Shown: piece by piece, positions 8,944 through 18,586 of the stretch | How positions within the stretch are numbered: position 1 is the first letter of the stretch | Layout: every line of letters begins with the position of its first letter | Assembly (NCBI GenBank): GCA_051656605.1 | Contig: JBOGCF010000043.1 | Span: 124,001-188,000 of the forward strand | Direction of reading: 5' to 3' | Length of the DNA: 64,000 nt | Source of the DNA: UBA12018 sp051656605 | GTDB taxonomy: Bacteria > Bacteroidota > Bacteroidia > Bacteroidales > CAMTPD01 | Notes under the pieces: model-generated | The model's database searches: none | The model's input: the letters and a program-made list of their open reading frames with translations, nothing else | What the model was told of the DNA's origin: nothing | Made by a program: the position numbers and the translations under genes

Positions 8944-10005
8944 ATGAAACTTATATATTCGGCGCTTCTATTTCTAGTAAGCGGAGCTACTGTTTTGGCT
9001 CAGAGCGAAAAAGAAACAACCTTATCGGATGCATCAATTAATAAAAGAGACGGGTCTTTGTTTGTCCAGTTTGACGGTCAAGTGGGGCAAAAAGTAGTAA
9101 AACGTGATTACAGACAGATTTTAATTCCTGTATTACGCAATGGGACCGATTCGGTTGCTATGCCGCCGATTATTATTCAAGGTCGAAAAAAGCGAATAAT
9201 AACAGAACGTCAGATACGCTCGGGCAATTATAACAATGTATATCCCGATGCGCTATACTCTTCAAACGGGGATGAGTTTGAATATACAGCGGCTATTCCA
9301 TTTCAATCATGGATGAATGGATCTTCACTGTCTGTGAATACATATGAAGAAGGTTGTTGTGAGACTGATTTCTTAACTACAAATGTACTGGCTCGTAATT
9401 TAAACTTTGCAGATCCTATTGTAGAGGAAGTCGTGGTAATTACACCTGCTCCTCAACCTGTACTGGCAAGTCAGACCATTACACTAGAGTTTAAAGTCGC
9501 AAGTTCGGTAATTATTGAAGATTTTGCAAATAATGCAATTCAATTAGCACAAATGCGTCAATTACTTGGCATGCAAACGAGTTCTGATAGTCCAATGAAA
9601 GTGGATCGCATTGAAATACGAGGTTTTGCATCGCCAGAAGGGTCAGTAGATTACAATAAGCGATTGGCACAAAGTAGAGCGGAAACTTTAAAGCAATATA
9701 TTTTACATCATTATCCGATGATTCCGGCATCTTCTATTCATATTCAAAATGGAGAAATTGACTGGAATGGTCTGTCTAAATTAGTTCAGACTTCAGGAAT
9801 GGCAGAAAAACAGGAAGTTCTAGACCTAATCAACAATACACCGCATGGAGAGGAGTTGACTTTAAAACTCAAACAGATCAAAGGAGGTAAAACCTACAAG
9901 TATATGTTGGAAAACTTATATCCGCGTTTGCGTTTTGTATACGGCGTTGACTTCTTTTGGATAAATCAAGAGGATGTAACAGAGACTATGGAAATAATAG
10001 AATAA
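8944..10005 (+). CDS. DUF3868 protein with OmpA-like C-terminal domain
   Basis: 353 residues. Signal peptide MKLIYSALLFLVSGATVLAQ. The N-terminal half (about residues 30-165) matches DUF3868 as found next to DUF3575 in fimbrial loci. The C-terminal half (about 180-345) resembles an OmpA-type peptidoglycan-binding fold: DRIEIRGFASPEGSVDYNKRLAQSRAETLKQYI is close to the usual I-x-G-x-(A/T)-x-x-x-G-x-x-x-Y-N-x-x-L-(S/A)-x-x-R-A pattern. It may anchor the fimbrial assembly apparatus to the cell wall; this role is inferred. Confidence 0.8.
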   Translation: MKLIYSALLFLVSGATVLAQSEKETTLSDASINKRDGSLFVQFDGQVGQKVVKRDYRQILIPVLRNGTDSVAMPPIIIQGRKKRIITERQIRSGNYNNVYPDALYSSNGDEFEYTAAIPFQSWMNGSSLSVNTYEEGCCETDFLTTNVLARNLNFADPIVEEVVVITPAPQPVLASQTITLEFKVASSVIIEDFANNAIQLAQMRQLLGMQTSSDSPMKVDRIEIRGFASPEGSVDYNKRLAQSRAETLKQYILHHYPMIPASSIHIQNGEIDWNGLSKLVQTSGMAEKQEVLDLINNTPHGEELTLKLKQIKGGKTYKYMLENLYPRLRFVYGVDFFWINQEDVTETMEIIE

Positions 10006-10082
10006 AATAGATGGAGAGTATCTTCTCCAATTCAAAATGACTCAGATTATATAATAGCAGTAATTAATTGTCTAATTTTAAA

Positions 10083-11402
10083 ATGACTAAGATGAAAAAA
10101 CTAAGTTATTTCGCTGCCTTTTTTGCAGCCATGACCATGTTTTCATGTTCAACCAACGATGATCCTACGGTAGATCCTACTGGGCAAGGAGACCGTGTAG
10201 TGAAGTTTACAATTACATCAGAAGGTACTAAAACCGAACATCCGGGTGTTCCTGCAGGAGCACAAACTGAAATTAAAGACGGTGTAATTTATTTTTGTAA
10301 CTCTTCCGGAAATGCGGTATATAGTTATACCCTAAGTGCGGCAGATATTTCAAGTTTAGCCGGGCCTACTGTACAGACAATAAGTGTACCAAACGTACCA
10401 GCATCCGCATCACAGATTGTAATGGGAGCAAATGCTATTCAAGCGGGTATTACTTACCCTTCTTATGCAGGACAAAGCATTACAACATTGAGTTCATTTA
10501 CATTTAATATTAAAGATCAACAACCGTTTGGTGGTGCTGCAACAACTAAACCGGTTGATAAAATTGTAATGAGTGGCTCTGGTAATATTGCAACAGACAA
10601 TACCAATCCGAATGCGCCAGTTTATTCAGCCGAGATACTTTTGACTCCTTCGCTGTCTCGTTTAGAAGTGAAAGCGGTAAGATGTGAAACAGACCCTACT
10701 AATGTTGCGATTGGAGACGTTATGATGTTCCGCATAAAAGGCGTTTTTGTGCCTAATCACTCTGCTACAGGTACAGTAACAGGCGTAGGTTCTACAACAT
10801 TGGTGAAACCAATCAATACGCTAACAGACAATTTTTATACTGCATCATTCCCATTGGCATCAGGTATTGGTGGTTACTTAAATGATTATAATGCGACAGG
10901 ATTGTCTAAAGATGCAGCTAATTTCTGGGCTTACCATACATTTCCTGCTAAAAATGTAGCAGTTGGCGATGATAGACTTCCTCATATTGTAGTAGCTATT
11001 GATAATGTTTACCAAAAGAATTCTTCAGGACAACCTGAACTATACCGAGGAGGAAATGTTCAATACATCACTTTGACAAAATACCTTGTAGGAAAATACA
11101 ATGAAAATCCAACAGCATCTTTGACAGAGTTCAAGAAAGGTTATGTATATCGTATTGATGGTAAAGAACCTCCTCATGGATATATGTATATTGACGATAG
11201 TGGCAACCCTGTAGTCGTACCTAATTTGAGTGATGTACCTTCAGGTAAAACTCCAGTTGTTGTAACATTGCCTGGTGGCGAAGGTGGTATCACATTTACC
11301 ATTGATGATCTAACAGACCAGCCATACGATGCAGACAAAACGATCAACTGTAAGATTACAGTATATCCATGGCAAATTCAACAAATTACTCCAGACTTAT
11401 AA
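10083..11402 (+). CDS. Mfa1-like major fimbrillin (lipoprotein precursor)
   Basis: 439 residues from the ATG at 10083; the ATG at 10092 is equally possible. The signal ends in a lipobox (AAMTMFSCS). After a Pro/Thr linker come two beta-rich fimbrillin domains; the extreme C-terminus, ITVYPWQIQQITPDL, parallels the VTVLPWKVHSYEVDL ending of Porphyromonas Mfa1, the region used as donor strand in type V pili. Type V pilins are exported as lipoproteins and trimmed by a gingipain-like protease before polymerising; the expected Arg/Lys processing site cannot be fixed by eye. Position (third gene, followed by a hairpin and an Mfa2-like gene) supports a major subunit. Confidence 0.8.
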   Translation: MTKMKKLSYFAAFFAAMTMFSCSTNDDPTVDPTGQGDRVVKFTITSEGTKTEHPGVPAGAQTEIKDGVIYFCNSSGNAVYSYTLSAADISSLAGPTVQTISVPNVPASASQIVMGANAIQAGITYPSYAGQSITTLSSFTFNIKDQQPFGGAATTKPVDKIVMSGSGNIATDNTNPNAPVYSAEILLTPSLSRLEVKAVRCETDPTNVAIGDVMMFRIKGVFVPNHSATGTVTGVGSTTLVKPINTLTDNFYTASFPLASGIGGYLNDYNATGLSKDAANFWAYHTFPAKNVAVGDDRLPHIVVAIDNVYQKNSSGQPELYRGGNVQYITLTKYLVGKYNENPTASLTEFKKGYVYRIDGKEPPHGYMYIDDSGNPVVVPNLSDVPSGKTPVVVTLPGGEGGITFTIDDLTDQPYDADKTINCKITVYPWQIQQITPDL

Positions 11403-11420
11403 GCCTGTTTATATTATTCT

Positions 11421-11443
11421 AAGGGCAGATTCTTTCTGCCCTT
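11421..11443 (+). terminator. hairpin between major fimbrillin and anchor gene
   Basis: The perfect 9-bp stem AAGGGCAGA/TCTGCCCTT with a 5-base loop, followed by a short T-rich stretch, lies 18 bases after the major fimbrillin stop. It looks like a partial (leaky) terminator or 3'-end stabiliser that would raise major-subunit mRNA over the downstream genes. Confidence 0.7.
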
Positions 11444-11464
11444 TATTCTCTAAAAAACGATATT

Positions 11465-12475
11465 ATGCTAAAGAGATCATTTCTATATATGATGACAATG
11501 ATTCTGTGTGCAATGTGGGGATGTACCCATGAAGATACAGAAGATTGTGTTCAAGGAGTACGTCTACATTTTACACATTTGCTCAATAATCAAAATGTAA
11601 ATCTCTTTGGCACAAAAGTCAATATGGTTTCCGTGTATGTATTTGATAAAGATGGTTTATATCTTGACACATATACAAGTAAAGGAATACAGTTAACCAA
11701 CGATTATGTTATGTCGTTGCCATTAAAACCCGGCACATATAGTTTTGTCGTGCTAGGAGGGGATTTATTGACCTATAGAGTAGGGGAGATGGCCAATTCT
11801 CAAAATAATAGCTTTGCACCAGAGCTAAAGAAAGGGATTACCTCGATTCTAAATTTTAGTTTCCTACTTGACGACAAAGTTCCGTCTTCCGGGCCTCTTG
11901 TTGTGGACTTTCCATTATCGGATTTGTTTCATGGTATCTTATCTGACTTTGTAGCACCTCCTGGAAAGGTTTCAGAAGCGACTATTGATCTGATGAAAGA
12001 TACGAAGCGTATCAATGTGCATATTATCGGATTGAGTAATCTGGATAAGTACATCGAATCGCTTACACGTGCTTCATATGCACAATATTTTGATATCTAT
12101 ATTAATGCGCAAAATGGACGTTATACCTTAAATAATGAAATTGATAAGAATGCTTATCCTTTAAAGCATCTGTTTAAAGAACGAATAGAAGTAAACGATA
12201 CGCTAAAGACGTCAACAACTGTATTAAGGCTTATGGCCGAAGGTGATAAATCCTATCTAAATGTTTCTCTTCAGGGAAAACCTGAAGCGCTGTATAATAA
12301 ACACATGGTTTCTCAGATATTACAGAACCCTAAATATAAAACACAGCAAGATCTGGATAAAGAAGATGAATTTACTTTTGAAATATACTTAGGTTCAGAC
12401 CTGAATATTTCAATCAAAATTAATGGATGGAACATACTAGATATTACCCCGGAATCTGAAACATCTAATAAATAA
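11465..12475 (+). CDS. FimB/Mfa2-family fimbrial anchor subunit
   Basis: 336 residues. Lipoprotein signal with Cys in MWGCTHEDTEDC. The sequence CVQGVRLHFTHLLNNQNVNLFGTKV, the VSVYVFDKDGLYLDTY strand and the LPLKPGTYSFVVLGG segment are characteristic of the FimB/Mfa2 family (PF08842). Family members cap or anchor type V fimbriae in the outer membrane and limit fimbria length. The protein keeps its lipidated N-terminus rather than being trimmed. It follows the major subunit after a hairpin, the usual order in mfa and fim loci. Confidence 0.88.
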   Translation: MLKRSFLYMMTMILCAMWGCTHEDTEDCVQGVRLHFTHLLNNQNVNLFGTKVNMVSVYVFDKDGLYLDTYTSKGIQLTNDYVMSLPLKPGTYSFVVLGGDLLTYRVGEMANSQNNSFAPELKKGITSILNFSFLLDDKVPSSGPLVVDFPLSDLFHGILSDFVAPPGKVSEATIDLMKDTKRINVHIIGLSNLDKYIESLTRASYAQYFDIYINAQNGRYTLNNEIDKNAYPLKHLFKERIEVNDTLKTSTTVLRLMAEGDKSYLNVSLQGKPEALYNKHMVSQILQNPKYKTQQDLDKEDEFTFEIYLGSDLNISIKINGWNILDITPESETSNK

Positions 12476-12483
12476 TATATATT

Positions 12484-13881
12484 ATGAGAAATCATATGCC
12501 ATATCGATATGTTACCGGTTATTTAATTCTATTTATGCTTGTGGTATTAAGTTCTTGTACCAACGAGCAAAATGGAAGTGATTCTGCGGGATCTGAAGAT
12601 CCGGTTTATATCGAAGTAAATACGAAAAGTGTGATAGGTAGTGTAATCGATGGAGTTACTATATCTAAAATGAGAATGATTGTTGCAGAACAAGGTTCCG
12701 AAATTATTTTTCAGAACTTGACAACACTGCAAGAGAATACCGATGCCAGTGGTTTTCTTGTAAATGTACGTCCTGGTTCTTATCGAATATACTTGATTGC
12801 AAATGAAACACCAACGATGACAACAGCTTTAAGCTCAATGCGAAGTTTGCAGCAGGTTCGTAATTATGTTGTGTCAGCAACAGATTACAATACATATACA
12901 GAGGCGAATATTACGTTATTTGCAGAAAATGCCATTAAGGTAAAAGAAAATCCGGCAAATACATCTCAAGGTTTAGTGTCTGTTGATAATGGGGCGACTT
13001 GGACAACTTTCTATTCGGCAGCCTTAAAGCGGATCATGGCCAAAGTCTCCTTGAGGCTTAAAACAACAAATACGACAGACGATATAAAAATTCTACAAGT
13101 TTGGGCGATGCATATACCAAAACACTTTTACTTGGGGAATATTTCCTATACGGAGATTGCATCAGAGTATGAAAACAAACAGGCCGTATTGCTACCCACA
13201 ACTCCTTATAAGCTTACTTCTACATCAACAGATATATTTAAAGACTTTTTTATAAGAGAAAGTCGCTTTGTACCTGTTGCAAATCGTGATATGGCTACTT
13301 ATTTGTTAATTGCAGCCAGTTTTAATGGGGTTACAAACTTATATACTGTTGCCTTAGGTACACCACAAGGAGGTGTGTCAACAGCTCAGATTGCCGATTA
13401 CAATATATACAGAGGAATGCACTACTCCGTGGACGGTGCAATAAATAAGCATGGTGAGTTTGATAATGAATTTACGGTTAGTGTTTTGCCTTGGAATAAA
13501 GTTTCTGGTGACCTAGGGTTTAATCAAGCAATTCAGTTTTCAGGAAACTGGGCCGGAGGTACTAATATTTCTCAAGGTATGGCATTTGTATATTATAACC
13601 AATATGTCGAATATCAATTCATACTGAATGAACCTGCTGGTGCAATTTGGGCAGCATCCCTAACAAATGGGAATCAATTTGAGTTTGATACAACAAATGG
13701 AGCTGTTTCTCAGGGTATAACAAACTCTGGCTATACATATAAAATTAGAATTAAACCACGACAGCTACAAACTGTTCCTGGAGTTAAAACAGACTTTTAT
13801 ATTACTGTAGGAGGAGAAGAAATAGACCTAAACGGGGCTGCGACAGGCAAACGCTATACGATTAATCAAATTCCTCAATAA
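12484..13881 (+). CDS. fimbrillin-like minor/tip subunit lipoprotein
   Basis: 465 residues. Lipobox in LVVLSSCTNE. The N-terminal two-thirds reads as a fimbrillin-like fold: VRPGSYRIYLIANE, AALKRIMAKVSLRLK (the usual LxRxxAKVxV motif of fimbrillins), YRGMHYSVDG and EFTVSVLPWNKV. An extra domain follows from about residue 345 (NQAIQFSGNW to the end) with alternating strands ending in TGKRYTINQIPQ. This is consistent with an accessory tip subunit like Mfa3/Mfa4 or FimC/FimD. The start is 8 bases after the anchor gene. Confidence 0.7.
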   Translation: MRNHMPYRYVTGYLILFMLVVLSSCTNEQNGSDSAGSEDPVYIEVNTKSVIGSVIDGVTISKMRMIVAEQGSEIIFQNLTTLQENTDASGFLVNVRPGSYRIYLIANETPTMTTALSSMRSLQQVRNYVVSATDYNTYTEANITLFAENAIKVKENPANTSQGLVSVDNGATWTTFYSAALKRIMAKVSLRLKTTNTTDDIKILQVWAMHIPKHFYLGNISYTEIASEYENKQAVLLPTTPYKLTSTSTDIFKDFFIRESRFVPVANRDMATYLLIAASFNGVTNLYTVALGTPQGGVSTAQIADYNIYRGMHYSVDGAINKHGEFDNEFTVSVLPWNKVSGDLGFNQAIQFSGNWAGGTNISQGMAFVYYNQYVEYQFILNEPAGAIWAASLTNGNQFEFDTTNGAVSQGITNSGYTYKIRIKPRQLQTVPGVKTDFYITVGGEEIDLNGAATGKRYTINQIPQ

Positions 13882-13895
13882 AATATCGTGAAAAT

Positions 13896-15806
13896 ATGAA
13901 ATCGGGAATTAAATATATACTGTTATCTCTACTTGCTATTGGCATTGTTTCATGTGTAGCAGAAACAGAGCCCGGAGAAGAACCGGGTACAGGAAAAACT
14001 ATTCACTTTACAGTGCAAACGGAAACGGGTGATACAAAAGCAACAGAGCCCGGCGATGGGGCTTTGAATGAGAATAAGATCGAAACAATCGATGTGTTGT
14101 TTTATAATGGTGAGGCGCAAGTGTTTTATCCGGACAATACGCAGGCTAGTTTTGATGTGGGTACGAATAAAGTAACAATTCATATACCATCATCAGCGTG
14201 GCCTTTGTTCAATAATACAACAAGTTATAAAATGGTTGTGTTAGCAAATTTAAATTTAGCATCTAGGGCTTTAAATGGAATGACATACACTCAAATGCGA
14301 CAAACCGTTTCGAATGCTAATTTTACCGGCTCACCACATCCGCAAACAAACTTCTTGATGGATGGAACAGTGAATACCGTATTGTCTTTTAATAATCCGG
14401 TTTTGCCAACGGTTTCATTGAGCAGAGCAGCCGTAAAGATTAGAGCATCAATTCATCAAGCGCAGGCAACAGGTTATACACCTATTTCAGCAAAAGTGAA
14501 ATTGATGAATTATATTGATAAGACATCACTTACCGCCGGACTTCCATATAGCTCTACGATTGCTGATTTTAAGGCTACAACATATAGAGATCTAGCTGTT
14601 CCGGGAGTTACAACAGTTACAACAAATCCGTTTTATACTTTTGAATCGGATTGGTCTCTTGCTCGTCAGAAAGAGCCATATATGATTGTTGAAATGATCT
14701 GGAAAAATAATACCACTCAAGTACAAGAGCCGTATTATTATAAAGTTCCGTTCAATTATCTGAACTCACCAGACTTGTCTAGTGGTTTGGCCTTTAAATT
14801 GTTAAGAAATACGATTTATGATATTGGGCTAAATATCAATGGACTGGGGTCTAAGATCCCTGAAGAGCCACGATCTATTCAGAGCAATTTCACAATCTTA
14901 AACTGGAAGGATAAAACGGTACTTGCAAGTTTTATTGAGTTTCATTATATGGTTGTTCATGAGCTATATGTGAAAATGTATAATATTAATACTCGTAGTA
15001 TCGGGTATTCATCAAGTTTGCCGATAGAGATTTTTAATATTAAAGCAAGCTGTGAAGAGTATGATACATCGGGGAATAAAACAATTCGAAATTATACATC
15101 TGCAGATCCCCAGTTTCCTACTATCACTGTTGATGCAGCAAACTCAGAGATTGATATTACTTCTTCGATTCCGATAAATTATGTTCCGAAAACAATTACG
15201 TTTTCAGTTAGAACAATTGGATCAACTGTAATAACTCAAGCTGTTACAATTATTCAATATCCACCTATTTATGTGACGGCATTGTGGAGTACGGATACAA
15301 ATGCAGGATCAACTGATGGTGTTACATCTAATAACCCTAACGGAGCTTCAGGTCAGCAGAATTTTAACTTGTTTAAAATTACGACAGTAGTTCCTACTGA
15401 TGATGTATATAAAGTTGGAGATCCTCGTCAATATAGTGGATCCACAATGACTACTCGTACTGATGTGGATGGTAATAATATACGTTCGCCTCAATTTGTG
15501 ATTGCTTCTCAGCGAGGTATTACATCTGAATATACTTACTCTGTTGCTCAAAATAGATGTAAGCTATATCAAGAGCTACCATACGTGCGAGGTAAATGGC
15601 GCATCCCTACTAAAGCTGAGATCTTATTAATTGATAAGATTCAAGATGATGCAAATAGTGCGGTAAAACGGTTGTTGATTGGTCCGCGATATTGGAGTGC
15701 ATATACATATCAATATTACGACTTTGCGAATAATTCGTTTACCAATGCAAATCAAAATTCAACTGCATTTATACGTTGCGTTACCGATACTTGGGATTTG
15801 CCTTAA
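13896..15806 (+). CDS. large fimbrial accessory lipoprotein with C-terminal DUF1566-like domain
   Basis: 636 residues. Lipobox in AIGIVSCVAE, then a Gly/Glu/Pro linker and a fimbrillin-like part with the strand motifs IETIDVLFYNGEAQVF and VSLSRAAVKIRASI. Residues about 330-340 carry SNFTILNWKDKTV, matching the end-strand motif seen in DUF4906-type proteins. The last 90 residues (RCKLYQELPYVRGKWRIPTKAEI, YWSAYTY, TAFIRCVTDTWDLP) resemble the DUF1566/Fib-succ-major domain that closes many Bacteroidales fimbrial tip proteins. Probably a tip subunit; the ligand is unknown. Confidence 0.7.
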   Translation: MKSGIKYILLSLLAIGIVSCVAETEPGEEPGTGKTIHFTVQTETGDTKATEPGDGALNENKIETIDVLFYNGEAQVFYPDNTQASFDVGTNKVTIHIPSSAWPLFNNTTSYKMVVLANLNLASRALNGMTYTQMRQTVSNANFTGSPHPQTNFLMDGTVNTVLSFNNPVLPTVSLSRAAVKIRASIHQAQATGYTPISAKVKLMNYIDKTSLTAGLPYSSTIADFKATTYRDLAVPGVTTVTTNPFYTFESDWSLARQKEPYMIVEMIWKNNTTQVQEPYYYKVPFNYLNSPDLSSGLAFKLLRNTIYDIGLNINGLGSKIPEEPRSIQSNFTILNWKDKTVLASFIEFHYMVVHELYVKMYNINTRSIGYSSSLPIEIFNIKASCEEYDTSGNKTIRNYTSADPQFPTITVDAANSEIDITSSIPINYVPKTITFSVRTIGSTVITQAVTIIQYPPIYVTALWSTDTNAGSTDGVTSNNPNGASGQQNFNLFKITTVVPTDDVYKVGDPRQYSGSTMTTRTDVDGNNIRSPQFVIASQRGITSEYTYSVAQNRCKLYQELPYVRGKWRIPTKAEILLIDKIQDDANSAVKRLLIGPRYWSAYTYQYYDFANNSFTNANQNSTAFIRCVTDTWDLP

Positions 15807-15826
15807 ATGTTAAATATAGGATAACT

Positions 15827-17773
15827 ATGAAATACTTAATATCTATACTATTACCACTTCTTATATTAGTGGGATGTACAGCTGAAGATCCGGGCAAAGT
15901 TTTGCCTGATCAGGAGAAAAATACAATCAAATTTAGTATTAATATTCCTGATGCTGAAATTATAACAAAAGGTAAAGATGAGGTTGCAGGAATAAATTTA
16001 ACAACACTCAGTCTATTAGTTTTTGATGAGAATGGACGCTTCCTTTCTCGTTATGAAGCAGTACGTACTCCAAATACCGGAAACTATACAGTCTCAATGG
16101 TTGAAAGTACATCTCCTCGTATTATTCATCTTGTAGGAAATTACAATTGGAGTAATTTCTCTGATGTCGCTAATTTGTGGAAAGATGAGCGTGATCTAAT
16201 AAATGGGTTGCGGATAAAAGACGAGGTCGCTTATTGGCAACGAATTCAAGTTACACAACTTAATCAAGCTAATTTTCCGGCAACTGTTTCGTTGATTCGT
16301 AATATTGCGAAGATTAGTGTGACAAGTATTATTCCAAGCAATACATATCCGTCGATTAGTAATGTTTCATTTGCGATCGACAAGCAGCTTGAATATGGAA
16401 CAATCGCGCCGTTTAATGTAAATACAGGGCTGTTTACAGAAGATACACCAACAGAGGCCGTTGGTTCAGGATTATTGCCGATGACAACTTTTACGTCGAC
16501 ACCTCAATATTTATACGAACGGAAAAATAGTGTGGCGCAACAACCAACATATTTGATCGTAAAAGCAGACTATAAGGCAACGTCCACTGCATCAATTGTA
16601 ACTTCATACTATAAGTTGGATTTGATTGATTTAACGATTCCGACTAATACTACATTGATGGATATTGTTCGTAATTATCATTATCTAGTTCAAATAAACC
16701 AAGTGACAACACCTGGCTATACTACCGCGTCTCAGGCTGCAGCTTCACCTGCTTCGAACAATATATCAGCATCAATTGTGTTGCAACCATTGCTAACAAT
16801 ATCGAATGGGGTTTCTGTATTAGGAGTAGAGAAAACTAATTTAGTGATGGTTTCGCCGAATCAAACATTCAGTATAAAATATGCATATTTTCCATTGGGT
16901 GAGAGTTTTGCGTATGATAATACATCCGTGAATGTTCAACTAATAAATGACGATCCGTTAAATCCTGTAGTTTCTGGTAATCTTACTGTTACAAAGACTC
17001 CTGGGGTAATCACAGGAACAACAGCAGCATTGCCAAGAGCTCTCTTAGCAACAGGGTCGATTGTGGTTAGTAGCGGAAATCTAAGTCGTGTAATCAAGCT
17101 TCAGTTACGATATCCTTATCCTATAGAAGCGGCGCAAATAACACCAAATCCAGTTGCTACTACTGCAAATACAGCTGTTACGCTGAAGTTTGATGTTCCG
17201 CAATATGTTCCTGATTATGCGCTGCCGATGAAGTTTTATATTTCTGCTCCTTATTTATCACCTAATAATGCATTAAATACATTGCCGGTGATTATCGAAA
17301 ATCAGACTTATAAATATGAATATACGGCAACAACGAAAGGGACACAAACATTGTATTTTAAAACAAATACAGCGAGTTCATCAGGACCGGTAACGATTAC
17401 GAATCCGTTATTTGGAGATGGGTTAGTCAATTTAGTTGCATCTGCTACGTTTACAAATGTATTTGTAGCATGGTTGTCTATTAAGCCGAAGCTGATGTAT
17501 AATGATCAGCAGGTTATCTTGAACTTACAATTACCTGCAGGTTCGGCTCCGGTGAATGTGAAGATAAATACAACATCATTGGTACTAGATCCTAACAACT
17601 TGACTACTGGCGAGATGACAAAAGTTACAGCAGTATCAGGTGGTTATCAGTATGCGGCAACTACCGCAGGATCAACTGTTCAGTTGTATTTTAAGACTTC
17701 GACAAATAATGCGACAGAATCAATAACCTTGCAAGCAACAGGGTTTACGACATCTCCAAATCTAAATCAATAA
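15827..17773 (+). CDS. large fimbrial accessory lipoprotein with tandem Ig-like C-terminal repeats
   Basis: 648 residues from the ATG at 15827; an upstream in-frame extension overlaps the previous gene and would bury the signal peptide. Lipobox in LLILVGCTAE. The first part follows the plan of its neighbours (LTTLSLLVFDENGRFLSRYE, VSLIRNIAKISVTSI). The C-terminal 210 residues hold two related segments of about 95 residues: one with TLKFDVPQYVP, YKYEYTATTKGTQTLYFKTN, the other with ILNLQLPAGSAP, YQYAATTAGSTVQLYFKTST. This looks like a DUF4906-type fimbrial protein lengthened by a stalk or adhesin repeat. It is the last gene of the operon. Confidence 0.7.
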   Translation: MKYLISILLPLLILVGCTAEDPGKVLPDQEKNTIKFSINIPDAEIITKGKDEVAGINLTTLSLLVFDENGRFLSRYEAVRTPNTGNYTVSMVESTSPRIIHLVGNYNWSNFSDVANLWKDERDLINGLRIKDEVAYWQRIQVTQLNQANFPATVSLIRNIAKISVTSIIPSNTYPSISNVSFAIDKQLEYGTIAPFNVNTGLFTEDTPTEAVGSGLLPMTTFTSTPQYLYERKNSVAQQPTYLIVKADYKATSTASIVTSYYKLDLIDLTIPTNTTLMDIVRNYHYLVQINQVTTPGYTTASQAAASPASNNISASIVLQPLLTISNGVSVLGVEKTNLVMVSPNQTFSIKYAYFPLGESFAYDNTSVNVQLINDDPLNPVVSGNLTVTKTPGVITGTTAALPRALLATGSIVVSSGNLSRVIKLQLRYPYPIEAAQITPNPVATTANTAVTLKFDVPQYVPDYALPMKFYISAPYLSPNNALNTLPVIIENQTYKYEYTATTKGTQTLYFKTNTASSSGPVTITNPLFGDGLVNLVASATFTNVFVAWLSIKPKLMYNDQQVILNLQLPAGSAPVNVKINTTSLVLDPNNLTTGEMTKVTAVSGGYQYAATTAGSTVQLYFKTSTNNATESITLQATGFTTSPNLNQ

Positions 17774-17806
17774 GAGGATAGTTTATAGATTTTGCTTTTA
17801 TGTTAT

Positions 17807-17842
17807 AACGGATGATCTTATCAAGGGTCATCCGTTTTTTTT
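17807..17842 (+). terminator. terminator of the fimbrial operon
   Basis: The stem AACGGATGA pairs with TCATCCGTT and is followed by eight T residues, 34 bases after the last fimbrial gene. cbiO converges from the other side and ends at 17846. Confidence 0.88.
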
Positions 17843-17845
17843 AGG

Positions 17846-18565
17846 TCATCTCTGCACTTGCCATGGCAAGTCGAGACCTGCCTGTTGCATTAGATGTTGA
17901 TCACTTAATACTTCTTTGCACGAGCCATATGCCAGAATTCGTCCGGCTTGTAAAATCAATACGTGAGAGCAAAGCTCCCAAACCATTTCGAGGTCATGCG
18001 TTGCAATGATGCAAGTCTTTTCAAATGAACCAATGTAATGCATGATGTTTCTTCTTGATCTGTGATCCAGATTAGAGGTTGGTTCATCCATAACTAATAC
18101 TTCCGGATCCATTGCTAGTACCGTTGCTATGGCAACGGTTTTTTTCTGTCCACCCGAAAGTTGAGATATTTGCCGATCACGAAAATGAAGAGCATCCACT
18201 TGTTTTAATGCATATTCAACGCGCTCGGCAACATCTGTTTTCTTTAGCTTCATGTTGATTGGTCCTACGGCAACATCCTCTTCTACCGTAGGCATAAATA
18301 ATTGATGTTCGGGATTTTGAAAAACAACTCCTACTTTTCGTCGGATAGGTATCAATGTTTTATTCGAGATCGTGGTTTGGTTAATACTGATTGAGCCTTT
18401 TGAAGCTTGTAAAATACCATTTAAATGTAAGAGTAAGGTTGATTTACCCGATCCATTTTCTCCGATGATAGCCACTTTATCACCAGCGGCTATTTCGAAT
18501 GATATTTCTTGTAATGCTTCATATCCCGAAGGATAGGTATAGGATACATCTTTGAAACTTATCAT
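17846..18565 (-). CDS. cbiO: ECF cobalt/nickel transporter ATP-binding protein
   Basis: 239 residues from the ATG at 18565; a GTG 21 bases upstream would add seven residues that fit no known start. Walker A GENGSGKSTLL (about residue 36), Q-loop FQNPEHQLF, ABC signature LSGGQKKTVA, Walker B VLVMDEPTSNLD and the switch His in IIATHDLEMV are all intact. CbiO is the ATPase of the energy-coupling-factor transporter that imports Co2+ or Ni2+ with CbiQ and CbiM, here encoded just upstream in the same direction. The gene follows cbiQ by about 20 bases. Confidence 0.93.
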   Translation of the reverse strand: MISFKDVSYTYPSGYEALQEISFEIAAGDKVAIIGENGSGKSTLLLHLNGILQASKGSISINQTTISNKTLIPIRRKVGVVFQNPEHQLFMPTVEEDVAVGPINMKLKKTDVAERVEYALKQVDALHFRDRQISQLSGGQKKTVAIATVLAMDPEVLVMDEPTSNLDHRSRRNIMHYIGSFEKTCIIATHDLEMVWELCSHVLILQAGRILAYGSCKEVLSDQHLMQQAGLDLPWQVQR

Positions 18566-18586
18566 ATTTATTAATTCTGAAATCAC

